Positions 1-7,021 of a DNA stretch of 21,282 nt are shown one piece after another. Origin of the DNA: Acidobacteriota bacterium (GTDB lineage: Bacteria; Acidobacteriota; Terriglobia; Acidiferrales; UBA7541). Position 1 is the stretch's first letter. Each line of letters starts with the position of its first letter. A model generated the notes under the pieces. That model saw nothing but the letters and a program-made list of their open reading frames with translations. It was not told the DNA's origin and made no database searches. The DNA lies in the NCBI GenBank assembly GCA_003224135.1, contig QHYO01000060.1, positions 1 to 21,282 on the forward strand, given 5' to 3'. Position numbers and translations under genes: made by a program.

Positions 1-1
1 C

Positions 2-2647
2 AACGCGGGTACGGTGGAATTTTTGTACGACGTGGATTCGCAGAAGTGGTACTTCATCGAAGTGAATCCGAGGATTCAGGTGGAGCACACGGTCACCGAA
101 ATGGTGACGGGCATCGATCTGGTGCGCGCGCAGATTCTGGTGGCGCAGGGGCATTCGCTACACGATGAAGTGATGAGGCTGCCGCGGCAAGAAAGTGTGC
201 CGATGTATGGCGCGGCGCTGCAGTGCCGCGTGACGACGGAAGATCCGGAAAAGAATTTTGCGCCGGACTACGGGAAGATTTCGACGTATCGCTCGCCGGC
301 CGGATTTGGGATACGGCTCGATGGCGGAACGGCATATGCGGGAGCTTCGCTGACGCCGTATTACGACTCATTGCTAGTAAAGGTTACGGCGTGGGGCACG
401 AACTTGCCCGAAGCTTGCCAGAGGATGGATCGGGCGCTGCGCGAATTCCGAATTCGCGGGGTGAAAACGAACATTCCGTTTGTTGAAAATGTCGTCAATC
501 ACGAAAAGTTCCGCGCAGGCGAAGTGACGACGGCGTTTCTCGACGAGCATCCGGAGCTGTTTCGTTTTCCAAAACGCGGCGACCGCGCGACAAAGCTACT
601 CACATATTTGGGAGACGTGATTCTCAACGGGAACCCGGAGGTGAAAGGGAAGCAGATTCCTGCGAGCATCGAAGCTGCGAAAATTCCTGTGGCATCCCTT
701 GCTCCCTCGGCTGCGGAGCCGAAATCCGGCACGCGGCAACTGCTGCAAAAACTCGGGCCGACAAAGTTCGCGGAGTGGGCGAAGAAAGAAAAGCGGTTGC
801 TGATCACGGACACGACTTACCGCGATGCGCACCAATCGCTGATGGCAACTCGCGTGCGGACTCACGATTTGCTGGCGACTGCTCCGGCGGTGGCGCAGAG
901 GTTGCCGAACCTGTTCAGCCTGGAGATGTGGGGCGGTGCGACGTTCGATACGGCGTTGCGATTTTTGCACGAAGATCCGTGGCAAAGATTGCGGCAGTTG
1001 CGCGCTGCGATTCCTAATATTTGTTTTCAGATGTTGCTGCGTGGAGCGAACGCCGTGGGGTACGCGTCGTATCCGGACAATGTGATCCGCGAATTTGTGC
1101 GCGAGGCGTACGCGGAAGGTATGGACATTTTTCGGGTATTCGATTCGCTGAATTCGATTGAGAACATGCGCGTGTCGCTGGATGCGGTGCTCGAGACAGG
1201 CGGCGTCTGCGAAGCGGCTATCTGCTACACCGGAGATATTCTTGACAACACCAGGCCAAAATATTCGCTGAAATATTATGTGGCGCTTGCGAAACAGCTC
1301 GAAAAACTTGGCGCGCATTTTCTGGCGATCAAGGATATGGCAGGGTTATGCAAGCCGTACGCGGCATTCGAGCTGGTGAAGAAGTTGAAGGAAGAGATCG
1401 CGCTGCCGATTCATTTTCACACGCATGATACGAGCGGGATCAACGCTTCGTCGGTGCTGAAAGCAGCGGAGGCTCGAGTAGACATCGCTGACGGCGCCGT
1501 GGCTTCGATGAGTGGTGGAACAAGCCAGCCGAATCTGAATGCGATCGTTGCCGCGTTGCGAAATACGCCGCGCGATACGGGGCTTGATCTCGCCACGTTG
1601 AACGAATGTTCGGATTATTGGGAGACGGTGCGGACTTGTTATTTGCCGTTTGATTCCGGGCCCAAGGCGGGGAACGCGCGGCTCTACGAGCATGAAATTC
1701 CCGGCGGGCAATATACGAACTTGCGCGAACAAGCGGTCGCCATGGGACTAGGGCATCGCTGGCACGAAGTGGAGAAGATGTACGCGGAAGTGAATCAGCT
1801 GTTCGGCGACATCGTGAAGGTGACGCCCTCGAGCAAGGTCGTCGGCGACATGACGCTGTTTCTGATGGCGAAGGAGATGACCCCCGCGGATGTTTTGAAG
1901 CTCGACGAAAACCACGATGTGGCGTTTCCCAATTCTGTTGTTGAAATGTTTTCCGGCGTGTTAGGTGTTCCGCCGGATGGCTGGCCTCGCAAGGTGCAGA
2001 AAATACTCTTGCGCGGAGTAAAGCCAGTAAAGGGCCGGCCCGGCGCGAGCATGCCCGCCGCGGACTTTGCAGCGGAGAAAGAAATACTCGAAAAGAAAAC
2101 GGGTCACGTAATCTCGAACGAGGATCTGCTGAGCTACCTGTTATACCCGGACGTATTCCTGAAGTTCGATAAATTCCGGCAAGCGCACGCCGATGTCAGC
2201 GTTCTGCCGACACCGGCCTTTTTCTATGGCCTGAAGTCGGGAGAAGAGATTACCGTCGAGATCGAGGCAGGCAAAACGCTAATCATTAAATATATGACAG
2301 CGAGCGAACCTCATCCAGACGGGACACGGACGCTGTTTTTCGATTTGAATGGACAGCCACGCGAGGTGAATGTGCGCGACAGGTCCTTGCGCGTCGTGGA
2401 GCGCGCGCATCCAAAAGCGGACCCTGCCGATCCGGGACAAGTTGGAGCGCCGACCGCTGGGGTGATCAGCGGCATCGCAGTGCAAGTGAATCACACCGTC
2501 GAGCGTGGTGCTAAACTGATGACATTGGAAGCGATGAAGATGCAATCAAACATTTATGCGCCCATCGCGGGTCGCGTTAGCAAATTGCTGGTTGCTCCGG
2601 GACAGAACGTGGAAGCCAAAGACCTGCTTGTGACAATCGCGCCGTGA
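2..2647 (+). CDS. pyc: pyruvate carboxylase, C-terminal part (5'-truncated by window edge)
   Basis: Biotin-dependent carboxylation of pyruvate to oxaloacetate, the anaplerotic feed of the TCA cycle, in the cytoplasm. The frame is open from base 2 and already lies inside the biotin carboxylase domain: NAGTVEFLYD and FIEVNPRIQVEHTVTE are its catalytic-core motifs. 881 residues are present, against roughly 1150 for full-length family members, so about a quarter is missing to the left. Domain order seen: end of biotin carboxylase (about 1-190), carboxyltransferase (about 260-560) with TDTTYRDAHQS, LFSLEMWGGATFD, the lysine of AIKDMAGL and metal ligands in HFHTHDTSG, the PYC-specific linker, and a C-terminal biotinyl domain. 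The biotin-accepting lysine is in EAMKMQS (codon 2537-2539). BC, CT and BCCP on one chain indicate single-chain pyruvate carboxylase, not split acetyl-CoA or oxaloacetate enzymes. The stop overlaps the next gene's GTG by 4 nt. Confidence 0.97.
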   Translation, partial: NAGTVEFLYDVDSQKWYFIEVNPRIQVEHTVTEMVTGIDLVRAQILVAQGHSLHDEVMRLPRQESVPMYGAALQCRVTTEDPEKNFAPDYGKISTYRSPAGFGIRLDGGTAYAGASLTPYYDSLLVKVTAWGTNLPEACQRMDRALREFRIRGVKTNIPFVENVVNHEKFRAGEVTTAFLDEHPELFRFPKRGDRATKLLTYLGDVILNGNPEVKGKQIPASIEAAKIPVASLAPSAAEPKSGTRQLLQKLGPTKFAEWAKKEKRLLITDTTYRDAHQSLMATRVRTHDLLATAPAVAQRLPNLFSLEMWGGATFDTALRFLHEDPWQRLRQLRAAIPNICFQMLLRGANAVGYASYPDNVIREFVREAYAEGMDIFRVFDSLNSIENMRVSLDAVLETGGVCEAAICYTGDILDNTRPKYSLKYYVALAKQLEKLGAHFLAIKDMAGLCKPYAAFELVKKLKEEIALPIHFHTHDTSGINASSVLKAAEARVDIADGAVASMSGGTSQPNLNAIVAALRNTPRDTGLDLATLNECSDYWETVRTCYLPFDSGPKAGNARLYEHEIPGGQYTNLREQAVAMGLGHRWHEVEKMYAEVNQLFGDIVKVTPSSKVVGDMTLFLMAKEMTPADVLKLDENHDVAFPNSVVEMFSGVLGVPPDGWPRKVQKILLRGVKPVKGRPGASMPAADFAAEKEILEKKTGHVISNEDLLSYLLYPDVFLKFDKFRQAHADVSVLPTPAFFYGLKSGEEITVEIEAGKTLIIKYMTASEPHPDGTRTLFFDLNGQPREVNVRDRSLRVVERAHPKADPADPGQVGAPTAGVISGIAVQVNHTVERGAKLMTLEAMKMQSNIYAPIAGRVSKLLVAPGQNVEAKDLLVTIAP

Positions 2648-3417
2648 GCGACGGACAACTCCGCAGACACGAAAAGTTTCGATCGAAGTTCCTGCGTAAC
2701 CAGCGAAGCCTGGTGGTTTATCTGCCGCCGGGCTACCACGATCAGCCGCAGCAGTACTTTCCCGTACTCTACCTGCACGATGGCCAAAATCTTTTTGATG
2801 GCTCGACGTCGTTCATACGTGGACAAGATTGGCACGTTGGACAGACCGCCGACACGGAGATTCAGGCGGGCCGCGTGGAACCGCTAGTGATCGTCGGAAT
2901 TTACAATGTCGGAAAAGGGCGCATACAAGAGTACACACCGACGCGCGTGCCCCGACTGGGCGGCGGGCGCGCCGACCGTTACGGAAAGTTTCTGCTGGAA
3001 GAAGTGATGCCGTTTATGCATCGCGAGTATCGCGTCGACGGCGGACCATCGCGCACGGGAATCGGAGGCTCCTCGCTGGGTGCCTTGGTGTCCTTATATA
3101 TAGGATTATCGCGCCCGGATGTATTTGGAAAAATTGCGGCGCTTTCGCCATCGGTATGGTGGAACCAGCGTGTGATTCATAAATTCGCCGAAAGCATGCC
3201 GGTGAACGCGCGCCCTCGGATCTGGCTGGACATCGGAACGCGCGAAGGTCCGCGGATTGTCGAAGACGTCGAGCGGTATCGTGATGTGCTGCTGCATCGC
3301 GGCTGGCAGTATGAACGGGACCTGCACTACGAGCGCGCAGAAGGCGCCGAGCACAACGAGGCGGCCTGGGCGCAGCGAGTTGCGCCGTTTCTTCGGTTCT
3401 TGTTTCCGGCGAGCTAA
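2644..3417 (+). CDS. alpha/beta-hydrolase, esterase D / enterochelin-esterase-like family
   Basis: A 257-residue serine hydrolase of the putative-esterase (esterase D-like) type. Visible motifs are VLYLHDGQNLFDG near residues 41-53 (oxyanion-hole side, typical of the family), the nucleophile elbow GGSSLG with Ser144, a candidate acid at Asp196 in WLDIGTRE, and a candidate catalytic His237 in GAEHNEAAW. There is no signal peptide, so it is probably cytoplasmic. It starts at GTG 2644 inside the pyc stop (GTGA, 4-nt overlap), which fixes the start and implies translational coupling to pyc. The natural substrate cannot be read from sequence; relatives act on acyl esters, S-formylglutathione or siderophore esters. 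The pairing with pyc gives no obvious metabolic link. Confidence 0.85.
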   Translation: MSDGQLRRHEKFRSKFLRNQRSLVVYLPPGYHDQPQQYFPVLYLHDGQNLFDGSTSFIRGQDWHVGQTADTEIQAGRVEPLVIVGIYNVGKGRIQEYTPTRVPRLGGGRADRYGKFLLEEVMPFMHREYRVDGGPSRTGIGGSSLGALVSLYIGLSRPDVFGKIAALSPSVWWNQRVIHKFAESMPVNARPRIWLDIGTREGPRIVEDVERYRDVLLHRGWQYERDLHYERAEGAEHNEAAWAQRVAPFLRFLFPAS

Positions 3418-3462
3418 GAGCGGGGTATACTTCGCGGCCTCACGGTGTTGCGGGGGTTCAGC

Positions 3463-4635
3463 GTGGCGGATCGGCGACCAATCACAATCCTTTGTGTCAG
3501 CTCCTATGAAAAAGGGCAGGAGTTCCTGCGTACATGCCAGGCCATCGGCTGCCGCGTTTATTTGCCACGCGAAGCGATCGATGAAATGTTTTTTATGCCA
3601 GAGGAGCTGCCACTCCCGAAACTTCTGAACGCGGTGAGCTACGCAGCGCGCACGCGAAAAATCGACCGAATCGTCGCGCTGGATGAATTCGACATGGAAA
3701 ATGTGTCGGCGATTCGCGAACACCTGCGCATCCCAGGCATGGGTTTGACCACGGTGCGCTATTTTCGCGACAAATTGGCGATGCGCGCAGCTGCACAGGA
3801 AGCGGGAATCAACGTACCTGAATTTGCGCACGTGCTGAATCATGATGAGTTACGAGAATTCATGGATCGCGTGCCTGCGCCGTGGCTGTTGAAACCTCGT
3901 TCGCAAGCTTCCGGAATTGGCATGAAGAAAATTTACCGGCCGGACGAATTGTGGCCCTGGCTGGACAAACTTGGCGACGAGCAATCACATTTTTTGCTGG
4001 AGCGTTTCGTGCCGGGCAGCGTTTTTCATGTCGACGGCGTGGTAAGCGAAAGGGAAGTAGTATTCGCGGATGCGCACGCGTATGGCGCGCCGCCACTCGA
4101 CGTTTCGCACGCCGGTGGAGTGTTCACTACCCGGACGCTTGAACGCGATTCCGAAGACGCAAAAGCGTTGCGTGCGGTGAATAAAAAACTGATTGAGTCG
4201 CTCGGACTCATGCGCGGCGTGACTCACGCGGAATTTTTGAAAGCGCAGGTCGATGGCAAGTTTTACTTCATTGAAGTCGCCGCGCGCGTCGGCGGCGCAT
4301 ACATTTCCGATGTGGTCGAGCACGCGACGGGAGTGAATTTGTGGAGGGAATGGGCGAAGCTGGAAGTCGGAGCTGGGAAAACGCCCTACACCCTGGCTCC
4401 TCCGCGCCAAGACTACGCCGGCGTGATTGTGTCTCTGGCACGCCAGGAAGAACCGGATACGTCCGCGTACGCTGATCCGGAAATCGCGTATCGCGTGAAG
4501 AAGTATCATCACGCAGGTTTCGTAGTGAAATCAGAAAATCCCGTACGAGTGAAGGAACTCCTTGAGAACTATACCCGCCGATTCCTGACTGATTTCCTGG
4601 CAACGCAGCCAGTCCCTGACAAGCCGACGTCCTGA
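3463..4635 (+). CDS. ATP-grasp domain protein (carboxylate-amine/thiol ligase-like)
   Basis: A 390-residue ATP-grasp protein. The N-terminal third is a Rossmann-like pre-ATP-grasp region (ITILCVSSYEKGQEFL). The ATP-binding fold follows, with the lysine-containing strand WLLKPRSQASGIGMKK, the hinge FLLERFVPGSVFHVDG, and the metal/phosphate strand FYFIEVAARVGGAY, where Glu and Arg are typical Mg-ATP ligands. GTG 3463 is chosen because GGGGG at 3452-3456 sits 6 nt before it; an in-frame GTG at 3445 would add six residues but has no good RBS. It lies 45 nt after the esterase, so it may be the third gene of the pyc transcript. The amine and acid substrates are unknown; family members make peptide-like or amino-acid-derived amides. 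It has no signal peptide or membrane segment. Confidence 0.82.
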   Translation: MADRRPITILCVSSYEKGQEFLRTCQAIGCRVYLPREAIDEMFFMPEELPLPKLLNAVSYAARTRKIDRIVALDEFDMENVSAIREHLRIPGMGLTTVRYFRDKLAMRAAAQEAGINVPEFAHVLNHDELREFMDRVPAPWLLKPRSQASGIGMKKIYRPDELWPWLDKLGDEQSHFLLERFVPGSVFHVDGVVSEREVVFADAHAYGAPPLDVSHAGGVFTTRTLERDSEDAKALRAVNKKLIESLGLMRGVTHAEFLKAQVDGKFYFIEVAARVGGAYISDVVEHATGVNLWREWAKLEVGAGKTPYTLAPPRQDYAGVIVSLARQEEPDTSAYADPEIAYRVKKYHHAGFVVKSENPVRVKELLENYTRRFLTDFLATQPVPDKPTS

Positions 4636-4683
4636 TCGAGTTTTGCCGGCCGGTCCGCGTTGTCTAAGCGGCGAGATCTTGCC

Positions 4684-4695
4684 GGAACGCGTTCC
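4684..4695. repeat. perfect 12-bp palindrome
   Basis: GGAACGCGTTCC is fully self-complementary and lies 49 nt after the ATP-grasp stop codon. It could be a dimeric regulator site or chance. No gene with a start codon immediately downstream is seen, which weakens an operator reading. Confidence 0.4.
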
Positions 4696-4725
4696 AGGCT
4701 TGATAAAAGGGGCTGAACTTGGCTT

Positions 4726-4766
4726 AGCGAACGCTCGCGAAAGTTACAAGCTCCCGCGCGTTCGCT
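4726..4766. repeat. 9-bp inverted repeat with 23-nt spacer
   Basis: AGCGAACGC at 4726-4734 pairs exactly with GCGTTCGCT at 4758-4766. Allowing one mismatch, the stem extends by about three more base pairs. There is no following T-tract, so a terminator is unlikely; the role is unknown. Confidence 0.4.
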
Positions 4767-4990
4767 GCTACCGAGTTTGACCGTGATCCACGGGATGGGA
4801 ATGCGATCTAGATAACTCTGAGTTGTCCTCCGATTGTCAGAACGCGTAGACGCCAGATGACGAACCACATACCGCCTCCAGTGCGTCAGTCCTGCGTGCT
4901 CCTGGCAGACCTGCCACTTCCGCTTCGGAATCAAATCCACCCGCCGGGATCGCCGGCAAAGCCTCGCCTGGTAGCAGCGGAACGATATAA

Positions 4991-5455
4991 CTCCGGCCTG
5001 AGGCACCGGGCATTGGTGACACATCAAAGCTCGGGACGCTGTTCATTGAGGTAAAAAAGTGTCTCGATCCGTCCGTGCCTCCGTTTCGCGGCTACAACGG
5101 GACGTTCATCATGACAGCGCCTAATGGAAAAGACTCCCTGACTGGAACCTATGTGGGGAAGAATACAAACGCTCGATACCCATACGGTTTCGGTCCCTTC
5201 GCTGGCGAATTGAGGATCACGGGCGGAGCGGGCAAATTCGACGACGCGCGCCGGCAGGCCCATTTCACAGCGGTAGCCGACATAAACTGCAGCAGGGTGT
5301 TTTATGCAGTCGAAGGGACTTTACAACCTTCGCAGCCTAGCGCCTGTCATAACTTTTTACCTTTTTGTGCCGGTTGCGGCGTTGGAGGACAGCAACCCGA
5401 CGATCCGGGTCGTGGAAGGCTCACTACAATCTCCGTCGCGGGGGGCGCAGTATAG
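4991..5455 (+). pseudogene. fragment of a secreted beta-rich hypothetical protein
   Basis: The frame is open from just after an in-frame TAA at 4988-4990 to TAG 5453-5455. From about 5024 to 5330 it has a regular beta-strand/turn pattern: SKLGTLFIEVKKC, YNGTFIMTAPNGKDSLTGTY, FAGELRITGGAGKF and FYAVEGTLQPS. It resembles small exported beta-barrel or sandwich proteins seen in soil bacteria; I cannot name the family with certainty. There is no usable ATG or RBS at the 5' end and no signal peptide in frame. The last 40 residues (Cys/Gly/Pro-rich) lose the pattern, as if the frame were wrong. A GTG at 5075 could start a 126-residue protein, but it would cut the first strands. Best read as a gene that has lost its start and probably its end. 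Confidence 0.5.
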
Positions 5456-5637
5456 CTTTCTGCAACCGGATGGGATTCATTGGTGAATGTATCGTTTTTA
5501 GCGCTTTTTTCGAATGCTGCGAACGTGGGCGGGTCGGGCGATTTGCCAAATGATCCGGGAATATTTTTAGGGCGACGTTCGGTCGAGGCAGAGAGGATTT
5601 CAACTGACCGAGCGCTGAACATACCCGATTGCACTTG

Positions 5638-5668
5638 GGGCAGTAACAGGACTGCCCTTGAGGGCAGT
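5638..5668 (+). promoter_or_regulatory. mutually exclusive tandem hairpins (possible RNA switch)
   Basis: Three 7-mers lie in a row: GGGCAGT at 5638-5644, ACTGCCC at 5651-5657 and GGGCAGT at 5662-5668. The central arm is an exact complement of both outer arms, so it can fold with the upstream copy (6-nt loop AACAGG) or the downstream copy (4-nt loop TTGA), but not both. The outer copies are followed by TAAC/TTAC, so they are near-direct repeats of 10 nt. The geometry is attenuator-like, but no T-tract follows. It sits 115 nt upstream of the bactofilin start. Confidence 0.45.
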
Positions 5669-5735
5669 TACTTTCACGCACTTCAGACTGATACGCTATT
5701 TGCAGTGCTTCTCTCACAGGACTAAAGTCTCTAAT

Positions 5736-5762
5736 CACCCCGGCAGGAATCTGGATGGGGTG
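5736..5762 (+). promoter_or_regulatory. hairpin just upstream of the bactofilin RBS
   Basis: CACCCC (5736-5741) pairs perfectly with GGGGTG (5757-5762) across a 15-nt loop. The hairpin ends 11 nt before the GGAGG at 5774-5778, so it could influence ribosome access. The structure is seen; the function is inferred. Confidence 0.35.
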
Positions 5763-5782
5763 GCCTGTCCCTTGGAGGTTCA

Positions 5783-6487
5783 ATGTGGGGGAACGTTAAG
5801 AAGCCGGAAACGCGTCAAGTCGCGCAACCGGAGCCGAAAAACTTTACAGCAAATCAGAATCAGCCGCCGAAGTCAGCTCCGGCGACTTGGGAGGAAAAGA
5901 CTGCGATGAGTACAGATGCGATGCGTCCATTGGGTGCGACAGGCGACCGCGCGACAGCGCGGCTCGGGTCGAGCCTGCACGTGAAAGGCGAGATCACCGG
6001 GAGCGAAGATCTTCTGATCGACGGCTCGGTGGAAGGGTTAATCCAACTGGATGAGCGCAAGCTCACCGTGGGAGCGACCGCGAAATTAACCGCCGACATC
6101 ATTGCCCGCGAGGTGGTAGTGTATGGCACCGTGAAGGGCAACCTTCGCGCGAAAGACCGGATTGAAATCAAGAAAGACGGTTCCGTGAATGGCGACCTGA
6201 CCACGGCGCGCATCATGATTGAAGATGGCGCGTACTTCAAGGGCTCGATCGAAATCGACAAGAGCGCCGAGCAACGACCGGACCGAAGAGCATTTAGGTC
6301 TTCTTTGATTCGCAGGGAGGCGGCGCGGATCTGTTCTCCGCGCCGCTTTGTTTTCTTCTGTTCCACCGCCAACTATTCGCCCGTTCGTTGTATTACACAG
6401 CGTGACAAATCCCTTGAAGTCATAATGCTCCCCGCCATATTCCTGATAATGGACTCCCCTCGGACAAGGCCTTTTGGGAGTTTTTGA
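5783..6487 (+). CDS. bactofilin (polymer-forming cytoskeletal protein), C-terminus probably frameshifted
   Basis: Bactofilins polymerise into filaments of stacked beta-helices that organise cell shape or polar structures. The start at 5783 is supported by GGAGG at 5774-5778 with 4-nt spacing. Residues 1-60 are a Pro/Gln/Lys-rich disordered leader beginning MWGNVKKPE. Residues 61-160 are the bactofilin domain, with regular turns in HVKGEITGSEDLLIDGSVEG, YGTVKGNLRAKDRIEI and SVNGDLTTARIMIEDGAYF. After IDKSAEQ (about residue 164) the frame turns Arg/Cys-rich and unlike the family, runs through a strong terminator (6320-6359) and ends at 6487. The other two frames stop at 6297 and 6308, just before the terminator, as expected for the normal end. 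An indel near 6263-6290 is therefore likely, either real or an assembly error. The native protein should be about 170-178 residues. Confidence 0.85.
   Translation: MWGNVKKPETRQVAQPEPKNFTANQNQPPKSAPATWEEKTAMSTDAMRPLGATGDRATARLGSSLHVKGEITGSEDLLIDGSVEGLIQLDERKLTVGATAKLTADIIAREVVVYGTVKGNLRAKDRIEIKKDGSVNGDLTTARIMIEDGAYFKGSIEIDKSAEQRPDRRAFRSSLIRREAARICSPRRFVFFCSTANYSPVRCITQRDKSLEVIMLPAIFLIMDSPRTRPFGSF
6320..6359 (+). terminator. strong Rho-independent terminator after the bactofilin
   Basis: A perfect 10-bp GC-rich stem, GCGGCGCGGA (6320-6329) with TCCGCGCCGC (6337-6346), has a 7-nt loop and is followed by TTTGTTTTCTTCT. It lies 12-23 nt after the stops available in the two alternative bactofilin frames, but inside the frame as sequenced. 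Confidence 0.85.
6453..6485 (+). terminator. possible second, weaker terminator
   Basis: ACTCCC (6453-6458) pairs with GGGAGT (6476-6481), and the stem is followed by TTTT. The 17-nt loop is large and the stem short, so this is weak. It may back up the strong terminator at 6320-6359. Confidence 0.3.
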
Positions 6488-6629
6488 GCTTCTGACCGTT
6501 GGGAATTTTCAATATGGGAACTACAGCATGTCTAAATGTAGCTGCGAAGGCTCGCATGACGGAAAGCAGGCTCTGGGATTTTGCTCTGAGTTGTTGTGCG
6601 ATACGGTCAAGCGTCACCGGCACAGATTT
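6488..6629. other. no gene recognised
   Basis: A short open frame beginning ATG 6528 (start MSKCSCEGSHDGKQ, four Cys in the first 25 residues) runs into the Pro-rich start of the following relict. Its weak RBS (GGGAA about 8 nt upstream) and lack of recognisable family do not justify a gene call. Confidence 0.35.
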
Positions 6630-6909
6630 GAGCCGCCTCCACCCTCACCAGATTCCGCGCTGATTTGGACCAGTCAGTCCTGCTAGTGCGACCTCGGCTG
6701 AGGGCGCGCAACTCTCACGATGCGCGACAGCGGATTTCAGAATGGCGCCAACGTTACCCTCGGGCGGAAAGACGGCTGCGGTCACGTTCGTGGACACGAA
6801 CACGCTAAAAGTGGTGGCGCCTGCGCTTCCACCGGGCGCGCACCGCATCGTCATCAGCAATCCTGATAGCGAAGCCGTTCCCGTTGATGCGGCCTTCATC
6901 TCTAACTGA
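6630..6909 (+). pseudogene. relict of an IPT/TIG-domain protein, broken by frame changes
   Basis: IPT/TIG domains are immunoglobulin-like repeats of large exported or surface proteins. The consensus of one C-terminal domain can be followed only by switching frames: EPPPPSPDSALI (frame 3, 6630-6665), GPVSPASATSAEGA (frame 1, 6667-6708), TLTMRDSGFQNGANVTL (frame 3, 6711-6761), then GGKTAAVTFVDTNTLKVV...NPDSEAVPVDAAFISN to TGA 6907-6909 (frame 1, from 6763). The two inner changes fit an extra GC in GGGCGCGCA around 6702-6710 and an extra G in GGG at 6762-6764. They restore each other, so frame 1 stays open from 6664 to the stop. No start, signal peptide or RBS is visible. Domain identity is by motif recognition. 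Confidence 0.6.
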
Positions 6910-7021
6910 AAATTCATTCATCCTCTCAGCGAAATCGGATCCTCTCTAACTTTTCACTAGCGCAACTCATCCAAAGCAAAGTAGAAATTAAGGGTAAGGA
7001 TTAACCGGTCGAGGAGTGTTT

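Larger units (their letters stand above)
4636..4990. other. non-coding stretch with a 12-bp palindrome and an inverted repeat
   Basis: I see no convincing gene here. A long minus-strand frame crosses the stretch but is Arg/Ser-rich, has no preference for GC at third positions, and runs antisense into the end of the ATP-grasp gene. Two symmetric elements stand out: a perfect palindrome GGAACGCGTTCC at 4684-4695, and a 9-bp inverted repeat AGCGAACGC (4726-4734) / GCGTTCGCT (4758-4766) with a 23-nt spacer. No T-run follows either one, so they do not look like intrinsic terminators. Confidence 0.5.
5456..5782 (+). other. long structured leader upstream of the bactofilin gene
   Basis: No coding sequence is supported in these 327 nt. 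The stretch contains an alternating hairpin element at 5638-5668 and a further inverted repeat, CACCCC (5736-5741) / GGGGTG (5757-5762), ending 11 nt before the GGAGG ribosome binding site at 5774-5778. It does not match a riboswitch class that I can recognise. An initiation site was not located. Confidence 0.45.

Noticed and set aside
596..1318. 240-codon minus-strand frame inside pyc
   Set aside because: It lies antisense to highly conserved carboxyltransferase sequence, is Arg/His/Gln-rich and has no domain; a shadow of the real gene.
4569..5027. 152-codon open frame on the minus strand after the ATP-grasp gene
   Set aside because: It is rich in Arg and Ser, has mixed third-base use, no recognisable domain and no good RBS, and it overlaps the certain ATP-grasp gene in antisense.
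5690..5782. Cyclic-di-GMP (GEMM) riboswitch before the bactofilin, suggested by TCACGCAC at 5673-5680
   Set aside because: Only this short string matches; the paired helices and the rest of the GEMM core are absent.
6528..6686. Small Cys-rich protein starting at ATG 6528
   Set aside because: The RBS is weak, no family is known, and the second half is the Pro-rich start of the IPT/TIG relict.
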